Shown here piece by piece: positions 44,879 through 58,289 of a stretch of DNA of 64,000 nucleotides (the first letter of the stretch is position 1; each line of letters begins with the position of its first letter). Below the pieces are notes generated by a model. That model did no database searches and was not told the DNA's origin. It was given only the letters and a program-made list of their open reading frames with translations. Origin of the DNA: Zygaena filipendulae (taxonomy: Eukaryota > Arthropoda > Insecta > Lepidoptera > Zygaenidae); contig OU015663.1 of assembly GCA_907165275.2 (NCBI GenBank), positions 3,298,501 to 3,362,500 on the forward strand, written 5' to 3'. A program made the position numbers and the translations under genes.

Positions 44879-45020
44879 CTAGCTATGCCCCGCGGTTTCA
44901 CCCGCGCTTCCCTGAACCTCCACAAATATTTCAAGATCAAAATTAGCTAAATCTGTTCCGCCATTCTCGAGTTTAAGCGAGACAAACGAACAGGAATTCA
45001 TCTTTGTGTATGTATAAAAG
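44879..45020 (-). mobile_element. Helitron-like element, minus strand
   Basis: CTAGCTATGCCCCGCGGTTT, cacccgcgcttccctgaacc, then tctgttccgccattctcgag and a 5' end near 45020. Another subfamily with the same 3' hairpin. Confidence 0.75.
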
Positions 45021-48000
45021 ATATGATTAATCTTTAGCGGTGCGTCTGTTTTTGATCGTCTGTTTTTCACACGATATTTTGTGTAGAGGTTATTATGGTA
45101 TAGCAATGTTAGGAGTTCGCGAAGTAAATTCATACGATGAAAATAATATGAACTTTTACGGATGATAATACTCAATCATGTAGGTATTTAGGAAAGTTCA
45201 TAGTTCACGTATTTATAGAGGGTCGGATAGGATTTCCAAAAGATCGTTAGATCGTTGGGACTATGCCTACGTTAAAGTTAGAAGTACCTACGTGCCTACA
45301 TTACGTCTATACCCGCCTAATTGAACATGATAATTAAAACTATAGCTAGCTCTCGCCTACGGGTCCATCCGCGTAAACCTGAGAAAACAAAATGGTAATT
45401 GGATATTATCACACACACACTTGCGGAGTGGAAAGTATTATGACCTACTCCTGGAACGCCTACCTAATTCCTCGGTATTCCACGGAATATCGTTCCATTC
45501 ATTTAACCGTTAGCCGTTAGTCCAAACGGTAAGGAAAATAAAAAAAATACTGTCTAAACTTAATGGCAGGCGGTTAACACTATGTTAGAACCAGAACTTT
45601 CACTTTTATTTGCATATATAGATATAAATTCGTAAGGGCAAGGAAATATAGCCGAAACTCTTACCGCGGTTTTACTTGAGTTGAAATATACAACACATAA
45701 AAATTACAAGAACACGTGAACAAACTATATAGTATAATTGAGGGTTCACTTGCCAACAGCCAGGTAGATGCCAAATCAGTTTTTCATGTAATTTAAATTT
45801 CAATAGAAGAGTTAAAAAATGTCTTTCTTGTGGTCACTGATTGTAACAGGAATCGAAAAAAAAATCGATTTAGTTACGTACAAAACTATATTACCTACTT
45901 TCGAGTTTTTCGAGTTCTTTAGGCGAGTTAGAAGTGGAATTCTCCATTTTTTCTCCACACGTCAAAAAGCCTTATAACTGTACGTACTGCATTACGTAAA
46001 TTGTACTTTTGTAAGGTACTTTTTTCTTTGTGATTTATTTAACCCTTCACAGATCGTTTAGCTCATATTCTGATTTCACGGACTGGGGCCTTACCAACCC
46101 TTCGCAGTCGAGTGAAGGTTGTTTAAGGGCCGCGCGGGCACTCAAGGAAATTGGGTCATTTGCTCCGATTCTAGTTCTCATTAGTCAAAAAAAAATTTTG
46201 TTTAGCTAAGAAATTGGTTTTTAAATTCTTTTTAATTAGAGCATAATTGTTACATGCCAGTCTCATGTAAAAATAGTATGCTACTAATTTATTTTTAGAT
46301 AAATTTGTCATTAAATTGATTGATATAATAAACGTTTTAGGTAATTTATTTTGTAATAATTAGTGCTTGAATTCCAGTGTCCGGTATAATTAATGAATTT
46401 TGAATATATTTGAATCATAATCCGTAATTAGAATAGTTCAGAAGCACTAAGCGGACACAGACAGACGCATTTCATTCTATTTAAGACTTAAATTATAAAC
46501 TAAATTAACATAAAAGTGATTCAATGATTTTTCTCAGTGTTGAAACCGAAAATTGTTATACTTAATTTTATTTGATTATCGAAATGTTGCAATTTTCCGG
46601 TTCGAAACCCAATAAATATTAATTAATCTAGCCATAACTCATGAAACGTTGTTGGTCTTAGCGTGTTCCCCTACACCCCGCACCCCTCGTCTTGCCCCCA
46701 CACAGGTCTTACACCCCCCGCCTCAACGTCAAAATTAGGGTCGCCCCGCCCGCCTTACAATCAGGGGGTTAACACCCCACCCACATCGATTATTACACAA
46801 AGTGTTCCAAACTAAATGTAAAACTTTCGCAACTTTCAGATAACTTTCAAATTTAATGTAACTCTCGTACAATAACGTTGGGAAGGTTTAGATGTGCCCG
46901 TGGTTTTACCCGTTCGGAATTCACTAGCAAACTTTTGGAATTACCGGTGGAAAAATAAGTAGTTTAATGCTAGTTAATGATATGATATTCTTAAATAAAG
47001 ATAATAATATAGAGTGAGAACTGAGAAAAGTAGGTAGGTATGCTAAGTTTCAGTCTAGTTTATTTTTCGAAGGTATTGTGTGATACCTATAAACCTACCT
47101 ATCTGTTCACATGAAAGAAAACTTGTAAATTTTTTACAAAATACTCATACATTTTCGGTTACTTTGCAAAAGCCAATTCTTTCGCATTTAATTTTTCAAT
47201 GTAGCGACGACAGATGTATGGGGTCGAGTTGCATCTCTACCTTTTAGGTCTAAAGACATTTATATCTGACAGGTTCATATTATGCAATGGATCTGGTCTA
47301 AGTGTAGCAAATTTTACGATTGTGAAGAAAAAAATCATTCAAAAAAGTGGTTTATTTCAACTAGTTAGACTAGTAGTTAGATCATCTACTATAGATTTAT
47401 AATAATAATAATAATAATTTCCTTTTATTTCAACCAACCACGGATCAATTTTGTTAGTAACATCATTTCTTATCAACTATTGTTAGTAATACAAATTAAA
47501 TTAATTAACTAATGACTTAATAATTTCAAACATTTAAAAGTGTGAGTGATTTTCAACGAAACAAAAACGATGAGAAAGGCATATGTACATATGTAGATAT
47601 TATATACAATATGTTTTTGCGATAATAAGTGATACACATAAATCATACCACAAATTACGAACCACAAAAACACTTGTGCGACATTATGTGTAGAGTAGTA
47701 CATAGCTACCAACATAAAGGCCTGTAATTTCCCATTTCCATGGCACTCTCACGTATCTTGTATATTATTTACATGTGAAATATTGCTCGAAGTTGGTACC
47801 CCTGGGCGGTAGTTAAGGAGGAGTTTTGTGCCCGATGAAATATGTCTTGGGGTGGTATAGGGGTGGCGAGGGTGGCGAATTAAGGACGGTGCCTTAAGCC
47901 CGCACATTAGGGGCCTTAGGTCGATGAGAAACTTATTAAAGTGGGCTGCTAAAAGGGGTAGCCTGTACTAGAGGTATACCTACCTACTATCTACCTATGT

Positions 48001-49019
48001 ATCTACTCTTATGATAAGATGCTCTTATAATTGTTGCATTCTATAAAAGTTTTACGCTTTTACTCTTTAACGGCTCGACCGATCACACCAAATACAGATA
48101 ACTAGCCAATAGTGACAAATTCTTTTATTAATGAAAATAAATAAACAATGAAAACCTATGAAATTAATGAAGAAGGAATGGTAAGAAAAACGAAATAAGT
48201 AATTTTATTTTTTTTTCGGCTCGAAGGACCATTAGCTGTTGGGGTTTTTGCCGGTGGCAATACCCGGCTGACTTGCTGACTACCTTTGGCGTAATCTGAG
48301 TTACGACTCGCCCAAATACCTATTGTTAACGCGTATATATAGGGGAAAATATGCTGTACAAGCATTCGGCTCGTACAATGTCCGTTAATAGTATAGGAAG
48401 GACAATCGCAGAAAATTCTGTAGGTAGTTTATTTTTTATCTATCTAATAGTAGAAATGGAGAGAGTATTATAAAACAAAATTTCAATTCGTGTTTGGATA
48501 GTTTTGTTTGACAGACTACGAAAGATCCAGTAGACGTAGTATATTTTTTTCTGTAGTTGGATAGTAAATACATGACGTGTCCAATATACGAGTCATCAAA
48601 TACTCACAATCGTATATAACTGCCTACCTACATTCACTAGGCTTAACCCTACCTATTTAGAAGCAAGTACAAAACTAGAGGTGCCCACCCAAAATGTTTA
48701 CAAAGCATTTGCTTAATAACTGAAAGTTCAGGGGCGGTTGGGTCGAATTCTCCTAATACCGAGTGTGGCAACACTTCGCACTGGTGTGGGTGTAAAACTA
48801 TCATTAAAACTAGAGATAGGGGCGCCAGTGTGCGCGGCCCGTATAAGGGTTGCCATGGCGACGAATCTTAAAGATCTCCCTCTCTGACCCGTCTCAGTTT
48901 TCTCCTTTCTCCTTTGCACGCGTTTCTTGTCGGGAGGCGTGGATTGGTACAGTGTGCAAAACATAATAATTGAAATTTTGTAGAAGTTTCATGTTTATAA
49001 ATTCTTTATTTGTAATATA
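45021..49019. other. Gene-free stretch with C-rich island
   Basis: 46670-46790 is strongly C-rich (ccctacaccccgcacccctc). 46880-46960 is a worn Helitron 3' end. 47400-47445 is (ataa)n then ttccttttatttcaacc. Helitron scraps near 48040-48090. No gene recognised. Confidence 0.4.
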
Positions 49020-49195
49020 CTAGCTGTGCTGAGCTGTGTGTGTGAGATTCGAAATTCCAGCAAGAACTCTAATAAAATAGCTTAAGTTACTCGTTATCAC
49101 ATAAGTCAGTGAAAGTCCCGTCAGTATTGATTCAACCGTTTCGGACATAAGCCGGAACAAACAGAAAGATAAAAGAAAATGTTTTTTGTTATAAG
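49020..49195 (-). mobile_element. Helitron-like element, minus strand
   Basis: CTAGCTGTGCTGAGCTGTGT, aaattccagcaagaactct, aaccgtttcggacataagcc, aacaaacagaaagata. Confidence 0.6.
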
Positions 49196-49892
49196 TAGGT
49201 ACCTACCGTAAAATATTTTCAGATGGGTTTAATCAAAGCTTACTCATCACAGACACCTCAATTTTATTTTCAACATAAAATAGTATATAGATGTGGTACC
49301 AACAATAAACAATCAATATTTGATTTTATATTATTTTGTTTAAAATCCACTGAAATAGGTAAAAACTACATTCATTATTATATAATTATTTTTACAAGGG
49401 CAAAAGTTGTTGGCGATGTTTCAGTTGGATCAAATACCAGTACCAAGAATTGAAAAATAATATGTACCTATCTACCTACAAGTGAAAGTTACAGGAAAAG
49501 TTAAATGTGAAACAGATTTTATAAAATGTAAAGAGATACTAATAGCAGATCGCGCTATTTCGGGATGAATTTATCAAAACAAAAACATGATCAAAAATAT
49601 TACGATAAGCCTATTTCCTATCGCGCTGTTATTTCAAGGATAACTGTTATTCACAATTTTGGTTTTGAAGGTAATTTGTTAACGTTTAACAGGACTTGAA
49701 CAACTGCCAGGACTAAGAGAAAACTAAAATCAAATAATTTACGTTTTAAGGTTTTGTTTTGTTAATTTCGTTTTGAAATAACGCGATCGGTTTGCAGCAC
49801 ATGGCTGATTGTCTACGGCGTAGCAGTTATTGCTACGAAATAGCTACGTTAATCTACACTATAAATGATCGACTACGGCCGCAGATATAATA

Positions 49893-50106
49893 TTAGCTGT
49901 CCCCCGCGGTTTCACCCGCGCTAATTTCGGAGTTCCCGCGGGAATTCCGGATTAAAATATAGCCCATGTTACTTAGGGATAGTGTAGCTTTTTAATAGTG
50001 AAAGAATTTTTGAAATCGGTCAAGTAGTTTTTGAGTTAAATCGTAACAAATAAACAAACAAAAAATCAAATCTTTCCTCTTCATAATATTAGCATACATA
50101 GTATAG
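49893..50106 (-). mobile_element. Near complete Helitron-like element, minus strand
   Basis: TTAGCTGTCCCCCGCGGTTT, cacccgcgctaatttcggag, cccgcgggaattccgg, gaaatcggtcaagtagtttt, ending cataatattagcatac and tatag. Only the first base of CTAG is changed. Confidence 0.82.
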
Positions 50107-50803
50107 ATTCCAGGTTCGTGACTACGACGTTCCAAGTGTATCCTATAGGTAGTTTAGTTGGTTTTGTGACGGAAAATTTTGTACGTATTAATGAAACTTA
50201 TACATACCTACTAATATGTATATGTTTTATCTCGTTTTCATGTCGGAACGGAGCAATAAATAGGTCAACAAATTTTTTTGCAACATTTTAAAAAGTTTCC
50301 AAGGGGACCACAAAAACGAATGAAACCGCAGACATTAGTACTGTAGGATGATATCGATGATGGTTGTATGAAGTTGTATGAAATTGTCTAATTTTTTCAA
50401 TATACCTTTTACGTAGTTTCCTGACATCTTTTGCTGTCTCTACCGAAGGGTTTAAACGGGTCGCGAGGGGTGGTCAAGCTCCACTAATGGAGTGGTGACC
50501 TGTCCCCCCCTCTTCCTCTCCCACGTCCCCCGCACGTTCCCACAAGCCATAAAATTGTAAATTAGTGATGAGCCGGCTGGCCGCGCGACGCGTATCGATT
50601 TATTGATAGTTTTACTACAAAACCCTTCATCGAAGATTTTAATACCATCTGACGTTTCATGCGATCCTAGTCTCTATGACACCGGCGCGACGGTCTCAAT
50701 TTGCGTACTGAAGTGTGGATGTATTTTTAAAATAAGATAGATTAGGTTGGAGGCACACAGCGACACGGTCATTTCAGTTTCGTCCTTCAAAAAAGTTTAG
50801 ATA
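50107..50803. other. Gene-free stretch with C-rich run
   Basis: 50495-50550 is C-rich (gacctgtccccccctcttcc). No gene or repeat recognised. Confidence 0.35.
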
Positions 50804-50804
50804 A

Positions 50805-50999
50805 TCCATACTATAAAATGTGATTGTGAGTTTATTTGATTGTTTTTTATGCTTTCACGCCTCAACTACTAAATCGATCATCAAGAAATTTCGCATACAC
50901 ATTTTCAGGAGTATAGAAAATGACATCGGTCATTTTTTACCCCGGAATTTCCGCAGGAACTCCAAAATTAACCCGGGTGAAACCACGAGGAATAGCTAA
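50805..50999 (+). mobile_element. Helitron-like element, terminus CTAA
   Basis: TCCATACTATAAAATGTGAT, ttttatgctttcacgcctca, ttccgcaggaactcc, acccgggtgaaaccacgagg and agCTAA at 50996-50999. Confidence 0.75.
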
Positions 51000-52575
51000 T
51001 AATAACAGAAGAAATTATAATAGGGTTATGCAAGAAAATTCACTTACATTTTAAAATTATTATTGAAGTGTTGGTTTTCTGTGTCCATATTTCTTGGAAT
51101 TTCTTGAACACAACTTGGATAGTTTTTAAACGTAATCATGGCGCGGTAGTAGGTAAAGACATTATGCTGGTTCCATCGCTACAGCATCACTGAACGTACA
51201 AAGTTCAACCAGCCATTGAAATTACTACCAATACTTCTTACATATTAATAAGTGTCCAGTTTGGTCAAGGAGTTATGTTAATAGCTACTCGCATTGTATG
51301 AAAACCAGTTCTAAACAGACAAATTAAGGGTGCTGTGTATCCACAACTTTATATTTATGATCTATGTAAACTTTGTAGACTTTATTGTTGAAGAAATAAG
51401 GTTCTAAATCGTATGAACTCTATATTTTCAAATGCTATTGTAAGTTGGTCATCAGCGAAAGGTGTGTGCATACAAAATAAGTTAGATAGTGCAGCATCCC
51501 CTAGCAGATGAGTTCCAAATTTGAACTTTTTCACCCTTTGACCTGAAGCTGTTTTAGTGCTATGGCCAGTGTCGTGGGATTGCCATGGAGATGAGATTCT
51601 GTGGGAATACCGTAGGAAGCTTACAAGGGATTAGTTAATATAAATACTGGTTTGAAAGGTTCCAGAAAATTTTTAGTAGTTTTATATTTTATGATGAACG
51701 ATCTTAAATTTTGTTACTTAATAATTTTAGATACTTACGTTAACATAATAATTAAGTAATTATTGTTTTAGATAAAGCGGTTTTTGCCTTCTCCAGAATT
51801 TGCACTATTCTTCCTACCAGTTTCACTTTTTCCTTGGAGTTCTTAACTCTTCTTTTTTTTTTCTTCTTATGGCTTTCGCATTTATTGCATTTCGCCGTTT
51901 TCAAGCAAAACAGAACAATTTATTCACTTGAACTACGGTATGTTATTGCAAACTATAGTGCTATAGTTTGCAAAATCTTTCTCGGAGCTTTTGGGAGGAC
52001 ACCGAAGAAATCAGTCAAAACGTCATTTGTATCATCTTGGGCACATAAAAACCGCTACTTATTGTAAAAATTATTGTCCCATACATCACCATAAAACACA
52101 GTAAAATCAACTTTTAATTTTTTTTAGTGAGATGGAAATAAATGAAATCGCCATCTTCGATTCCTGTCAACAACACCAAGTTCTTAACTCACCGCTTCGA
52201 GATGAAGCAATAGCGAAGCGAGAGCAGTAAGCATAGAGTAGGTAAAGGTATATGGGCGACGCAATGGAAGGAGATTTGCAACCGGATATGAACTCGAACA
52301 GCAGCGGGAGTGACTCGGAGCAGTCATAGAGCATATTGTATTGTGAATTAAAGGAAATAGCTAAGGGTCTGTTTCACCACTTGACGACATTGCTGACATT
52401 TTATATAACACACTATGACTGGTGGGACCACCCCCACTAAGTCCAATAATACTTGTGCAGAGACAACCAATTGACAATATTATGGTATTGTATTATAATT
52501 ACGACATATAAATCTCTAAGTACCTGATATAATTACAATATGATTGTATCGTGGAACGCTGCAAGCAGACGTGAT
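51000..52575. other. Gene-free stretch
   Basis: A 13-bp inverted repeat at about 51947-51973 (ttgcaaactatag, tg, ctatagtttgcaa). The 77-codon frame at 51834-52067 has no recognisable content. Confidence 0.35.
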
Positions 52576-52771
52576 ATATCTGTACCAATAATTAAAGTTT
52601 GTGAGTTTGTGAGGTTGTAGGGGGTAAGCTCTAGATTTACTGAACCGGTATTGAAAATTATTTTACCAATACAAAGCTAAAGTGTTCCTGAGTGCCACAG
52701 GGTACTTCTTGTCTCGGAATTCCCGCGAAAACTTCGCAATTACCGCGGGTGAAACCGGGGGGAACAGCTAG
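52576..52771 (+). mobile_element. Helitron-like element, plus strand
   Basis: gtttgtgaggttgtaggggg, tacaaagctaaagtgttcct, gagtgccacagggtactt, accgcgggtgaaaccggggg and aacagCTAG at 52768-52771. Confidence 0.82.
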
Positions 52772-54074
52772 ATAATACACACACACATACATAATAAATT
52801 ATGAATGTTGTACTAAACCTGCAGAATGCTACATATACTTATATATCTATGAATTTATATAAACGGAATAAAACTAAGACTCAGGCTGTAAAGTAAAATG
52901 TTGTGTTCGATGTAAAAAACCCCGGGATTCATATCCGGAACGAGGGTGAGAAGTGTCGTGATGACTAAACAACCTAGCTGCCAGTTTAACTCAGTAGGTA
53001 CCTAAATAGGTACGAAACGGTTTATAAAAGGTTTTAGTAAACAATTTTGTAAAAAATATTGTGTTATTTCTATCAAATATTATTTAAGGGTATACTTATG
53101 CAGAAACTGTAAAAACAACTAAATCTCACGGTTGTTTTGCAGAAATTTTCAATTTTCAGTGAACAACATTTAATTCTCTGAATGCAAATTTGCTGGAGAC
53201 ATTTGCAGCTGGGTGTTGCTGGGAAAAGGTGGATACGACTTTAGTTTTTATAATACACTTGTAAAAAAAAGTAAAAAATGTATTATCATTTAGGTACCTA
53301 TATCAATTTAACCAAAACATCTGAGTTAAAAAACTGTTTATTACAAGAAAATCGTTATGAAAAAAAATAATGTTTTTCTTACGTAACTACTAGTTTAATA
53401 TCAAATTTAACATATCGATATTTAGGTATAAGTTTGAAAGTGAACAACGATATATGTTTATTTATTTTTAAAAAGAAAACAGGATGCAAAAAAATTGGGT
53501 TCTAAAGCAAATTGGTATTTAAATGGCATTTATGAATATTATAAGTAAAAATATAATACTGTTTTAATTGTCTGCGTGAACTTGGCAGATCCGGAAAATG
53601 ATCTGCTACGGGAAGTTAGCGAGGAAGTTAGCAGATCATTTTTTCAACAGCGTTTTTTCAGGTTTAAACGCCGGAACTATTTCTAAAAACTATCAGGAAC
53701 TGTAGAAGTCAGCTGCATGCGAACATAACTCAAAAAAAAAATTGATATGATGGAAAATGATCACCAACATGTTTTAATTTCGATAAAACTTCCATAGGTA
53801 GGTTAGAATATAAAACTAGAATCCGTTTCCATGATATGTCGCCTCGAAACATGGAGTAGATTTGTCTCACGGATCTCATTTTAAGTGCATCGCTAGACTG
53901 TTCCTGTCTTTCTCTTTGCTCCAGTGTTTTTGTCTCTCTCACATTCTTGATTCAATTTGGCTTCATTTTCCAGATTATTTATTTTCGTGTAGGTACCTAT
54001 TTAGCCTGAAGTACCTAATGTAGCAAACTAACAAAACCTGTATTGTATTTCGTAAATTTATAGATATATTAAGA
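52772..54074. other. Gene-free stretch
   Basis: AT-rich, without recognisable repeat or open frame. The 70-codon minus frame at 53730-53942 has no recognisable product. Confidence 0.35.
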
Positions 54075-54250
54075 CGTTTTTTTTATGTCACAGGGGGCCA
54101 ACGGGCAAGTGGTACACCTGATGGTAAGTGGTTACCGCCACCCATAGACATCTGCAACACCAGAAGGCATTCAGGTGCGTTACTGACCTAGAATGGGGAT
54201 GAGACGTTGGGACGTTGGGACGTCGGGATGGGACGATGGGACGTTATATA
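54075..54250 (-). mobile_element. Retroposon copy 3 with a short minisatellite
   Basis: T-run, gggggccaacgggcaagtgg, gtggttaccgccaccc, catctgcaacaccagaaggc. After gaatggggatg come about five gggacgtt-like units (54200-54247) not present in other copies. Confidence 0.7.
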
Positions 54251-54647
54251 TATCAATTGAATACGTAACTATTAATATTTAAAATAAACGTTTTTGCCAC
54301 TTTTACTTTTGATAAAATAATTATTAATTTATCTCTGCTCTTGCCATTGTCGTAGCAAATAAAGTTCCATTTCATTTCATTTACTGAAGTTACATACGTT
54401 TTAGCACGGTCAGGGTAAAATTTTAGAAGTGAAGACAACGGAAGTGACGCGTACGGAGTTGGCAACGAACGCGATATGTAACATATTTACGTGTGTACAT
54501 AATGTTCACGGTTGTAAACATTTTATTGGGTTTCAAAAAAACTACTAGGATTAACTAAGCAATAATGCTTTTATGCAATGTCAAATAATTCATTTGAGAC
54601 AATAACGGAGCTGAGTCAGCGTCTATAATGGGCATGTTGACTAATTT

Positions 54648-54965
54648 TTATTTTTTAGTCCGTCTTGTAAATTGTTGGACACGTATTTTTTCTTTTTTTA
54701 CGTAATCAAAAAATAACGGCGATATATTGAGTTGAAATTTCGCGTGACGTCACTATTCTGACAATTTGTATGGCGGTTTTGCGGTTAGTGACGTCACGAC
54801 CTCCTCATCCTAAACTTTAGTGCGCTTTATCTCTGTATATTTTAATTTATTTAAAAAAGCAAAAAATACGTGTCTATTGTTTTTTTTATTTTCTAACTGA
54901 CGGACTAATTAGAATTTTGATTTTCAATAGTAGTCAACATCCCTATTACTCGTAGCATCCCCAAG
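54648..54965 (+). repeat. Interspersed repeat, copy 2
   Basis: Same ordered blocks as 42700-42955, with a longer middle containing two gacgtcac motifs (gcgtgacgtcactattctga, gtgacgtcacgacctcc). Confidence 0.7.
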
Positions 54966-55269
54966 CCCTCGCGGGAGTTCTGTGCCTAGCTTCAGGTATA
55001 ATGGCGGCGCAGATTAGGAGACACAATGTCGTTTACGACACCTTGATGCGACTTCATATAGCTTGGTGTTTGGAACAAGTGAAGAGAACTTTTCATTTAA
55101 GAATCCATACTTTTTTTAAGAACACCCAGTAAAGATTAAGTATAAATAAGATCACTCAACAGTCAACAGATACTTACTCTGCTATGGACGAAAAGAATAG
55201 AAAATAAAGAAAATTAACCCTTTACTTAATTTAATGAACTGCCTATGAGCTATGATAAACTTCTTTTGA

Positions 55270-55395
55270 GTAAGTATGATAAAAAATAATAGACATGTAT
55301 ATTTTGGTTTTTCAAATTAATTAAAAATATTCAGATAAAGCGCATTAAAGTTAACGAGTGGAGGCGCGTGACGTCATAACCATGTATAAAGTGTA
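55270..55395 (-). repeat. Interspersed repeat, copy 3 (partial)
   Basis: Complement of the gcgctttatctctgtatatt part of the same family (cagataaagcgcattaaagt) next to gcgtgacgtcata. Partial. Confidence 0.5.
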
Positions 55396-56514
55396 CCATT
55401 GCGTTACTTCACGTGACATTATAAAGAAACTATTGCCAATACGCTTGTAACTTGCATCTACCATATACCGTCTATGAAATGAACTCTGCCGCAGGCGTCT
55501 CCGGTTGAACACTGCGGTTATTTTATTAGGTAGTTTGCCTTATCAGCGGTTCGATCATTTTTAATCCTCTCTTATTTTAATGCACAAAAGTGACAAAGTT
55601 TCACATTTAATTGCTTAGCTTTCGTTTATTTGTTGTCAGAATTCGCTTTGTTTGGATGTAGAGGGTAAAACCAACAGCTAGTGTTATAAATATAAAGGCG
55701 AAAGCTTGCTTGAAAGATAAACACTATTTTATCGATTTTTATCGTTTCTATATATGCCTGTACTTAGTGAATATATGGAATGTTTTAAAATTTTACGTGA
55801 GTGAATTTGATCTTGCACCCAGTAAGTAAGTCTTGTCATTCAGTGAGACAATAACTAAAGCCTTTTCTTGTTTATATTTATGTTCATGATATATTTGAAT
55901 TAGAAGAACTCATCCCCTATTCACACAGCATGCAAGTAGGTACACCCTCCTATGCGATTCATGCTAAAACGATTATCGGGGTCACAGGAATACATACCTA
56001 GGAGACTCGAAAAGGGTATTTATATATACAAAAGTGTTGATGATAAATGATAACGACGAAATTTTGTTGAATTAAGAATTGTTGAAAACATGGTTTGAAA
56101 AAATATACGAATTACTATCATGTGCTACGTGCTTATGTTTTCCAAACATGGAATAAGTATGGATAGTAAATTAAATTGAGCGGATAGAAATTGGGCGGAT
56201 AGGATAGGAGCTAATAGATCTGTTTTTTCTAAAAACTGAGTAATCGACTCTTTCTATCACAATATTGATTTATTATGAGGAAAAAATATTATTCATCGAC
56301 AGTAAATAATTCTTTTTTATTTGACATAAAATTTATGAAAACGATATCTATAGTTTTTCTTCTTTGGTAATTTGCACCCCAATACAGCGAATATGCGATT
56401 TATTTATTCTTATAACGGTAACATCTTTTTGTGCCATATTCCAACGAATTTGAATTTAAGTGTTGATTCTTTCACTTATTCTCTAAAAGATACGTCGAGA
56501 AGTTCAAGTTGCAA
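55396..56514. other. Gene-free stretch
   Basis: A worn Helitron end near 55655-55690 (gagggtaaaaccaacagcta). Otherwise AT-rich with nothing recognised. Confidence 0.35.
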
Positions 56515-56674
56515 ATCTGTCGCCAAGTTCCGGCAGCCCCACTTGAAAGCCAGTTCTCATCCCCATTCCAGGTCGGCAACGCACCTGCAAGCCTTCTGGT
56601 GTTACAGATGTCTATGGGCGGTGGTAATCACTTACCAGCAGGTGTACCACTTGCCCGTTTGCCCCCTATGACAT
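56515..56674 (+). mobile_element. Retroposon copy 4, plus strand
   Basis: gcagccccacttgaaagcca, ccccattccaggtcggcaac, gccttctggtgttacagatg, ttgcccgtttgccccctatg, acataaaaaaaaaag. This copy shows the poly(A) tail directly and fixes the orientation of the family. Confidence 0.75.
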
Positions 56675-56949
56675 AAAAAAAAAAGAAATATGGAAAGTAG
56701 AATTTTAATTTTAAAATATGTAGATCTCTCATTTCCTACGTAAGTTAAACTTTTAACTATTAAAACCGACGTTTCTATAGCGGGCACATATGTACCTATC
56801 CGGAATTAGAAAGACAAAGAAGAACAATAGCGTTCGTACAACAAATTTAAACGAATAATATAGAGGTAAGACAAACTCGGAGTTTCGCTGCTTGTATCGC
56901 TGCTGATGGCCAACTATAGTCGAACTGGCCTAAACTGGTTATAACAAGT

Positions 56950-57110
56950 TGTGGAACCGCCCGGGGCGGGATACCCGGGGGCACGGGGGGCGGAGGGGGT
57001 GTTCTAACTAGATTCCTCCCGACTTTCTCCAGGCAGATAATGATCTTCGCTGTACGTGGGTGCCCGGATGGTGGTCGACTGTTTGCCAGGGCAGACGCGC
57101 CGGTTAAGCG
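56950..57110. other. GC-rich island
   Basis: ccgcccggggcgggataccc and gggggcacggggggcggagg, followed by a balanced block to 57125. No gene recognised. Confidence 0.3.
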
Positions 57111-57199
57111 CGGCTGTTGAGACGCTCGTCTGTGCGAAACAAAATTGTTCTAATACATAGTTACTAAGAATTCGGTTCCATTTTCAAGCAGTACGTAAA

Positions 57200-57380
57200 A
57201 TGAAACAGTAGGTAATAAAAGGAAGAGTGTTTAAATGTTTGTTTGTTACGCTTTAACTACGCAACCAATCATCATGAATTTTGCATTTACTTACACGTTA
57301 TCAGCAGGGTTAAAAAAAGGTCATAATGTAGGTATTTTTAATTTGAAATTAACGCAGGTGAAACCTCGGGTAACAGCTAG
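57200..57380 (+). mobile_element. Helitron-like element, plus strand
   Basis: gtttgtttgttacgctttaa, ccaatcatcatgaattttgc, aacgcaggtgaaacctcggg and taacagCTAG at 57377-57380. Another worn 3' end follows at 57465-57522. Confidence 0.75.
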
Positions 57381-57634
57381 TATATTTATTTATTTAATTT
57401 ATTTAGAAAGAAATAAGTAGGTACCTATATAAAAATTTTAAAGATATAAAAGATATACTTCTCAGAGTTCCTGAAGGAGTCTCCAAGTTCAGGCGGGTAA
57501 AACTGGGGGAAACATCTACAATAGTATACTTATAAATAATACAGCAACTAAGGGTCCAATACGAGCCGGTGGCGTGAAACTATCGCAATCCGGCCTGTTT
57601 TGCATATCTTTATCGGGGTGGAGGGTGAAGATGA

Positions 57635-57725
57635 TTTGACGAAATTGCGCGCGTGACCCCCGTCGGGGGGCGGTCGGTGTACGGGGGATGTATCCCCCCC
57701 ATCCCCGGGGGATAATTGCTCCAAG
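57635..57725. other. GC-rich island
   Basis: gacccccgtcggggggcggt and ccccccatccccgggggata form overlapping C-run/G-run inverted repeats. Function unknown. Confidence 0.3.
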
Positions 57726-58029
57726 AGAGCATGTCTTCATAGCACTTCGGTGACATTCGTTGGGATAATTCGATTCGTTGTCGGGATAATTACCCGTGTG
57801 AGAAGCTAGCTTTGTTGCCGTTTTAATGTGTGACGGATTTTGTGAAGTATATTATAACCTACGGTCTACTTTTTATTATATACCTAAGTAGATAGAACAG
57901 TTCAAATGTTTGGTGGAAAATGATTTACAATTTAGTTGAATTATATGTAGCTATTAGCTAGGAGTTGATTTGAAAGCTTAGATTTGAATTTTGTGTGTAC
58001 TCCGAATTTCTATTGACTAATATTTATCA

Positions 58030-58240
58030 CTAGCTGTTTCCTGGGCTTTCACTCGCGTTAATTTCGGAGCTCCCGCTAGAATTCCGGGACAAAAAGTACC
58101 CTATGTCCTTCTCTGTACCCCTGACAATGTGTATGCAAAATTTCATCATGATCGATTGAGCCGTGAGGCGTGGAAGTATAACAGACAGGCAGAAAAACAG
58201 ACAGAGTTACTTTCGCATTATTTTCGCAATATTAGAAGGG
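58030..58240 (-). mobile_element. Near complete Helitron-like element, minus strand
   Basis: CTAGCTGTTTCCTGGGCTTT, actcgcgttaatttcggagc, tatgtccttctctgtacccc, tgacaatgtgtatgcaaaat, tttcgcaatattaga. It directly precedes the LINE fragment. Confidence 0.82.
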
Positions 58241-58289
58241 ATTATTGATTTTATTGATCTATTTAACTAATCCAAAGTGTTTAGTCCAA

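Noticed and set aside
46599..46609. GGTTCGAAACC, a pol III B box match
   Set aside because: No A box at the right distance upstream, and the surroundings are AT-rich.
51060..52240. Possible processed pseudogene on the minus strand
   Set aside because: Some stretches looked cDNA-like, but all frames are broken and no protein was recognisable.
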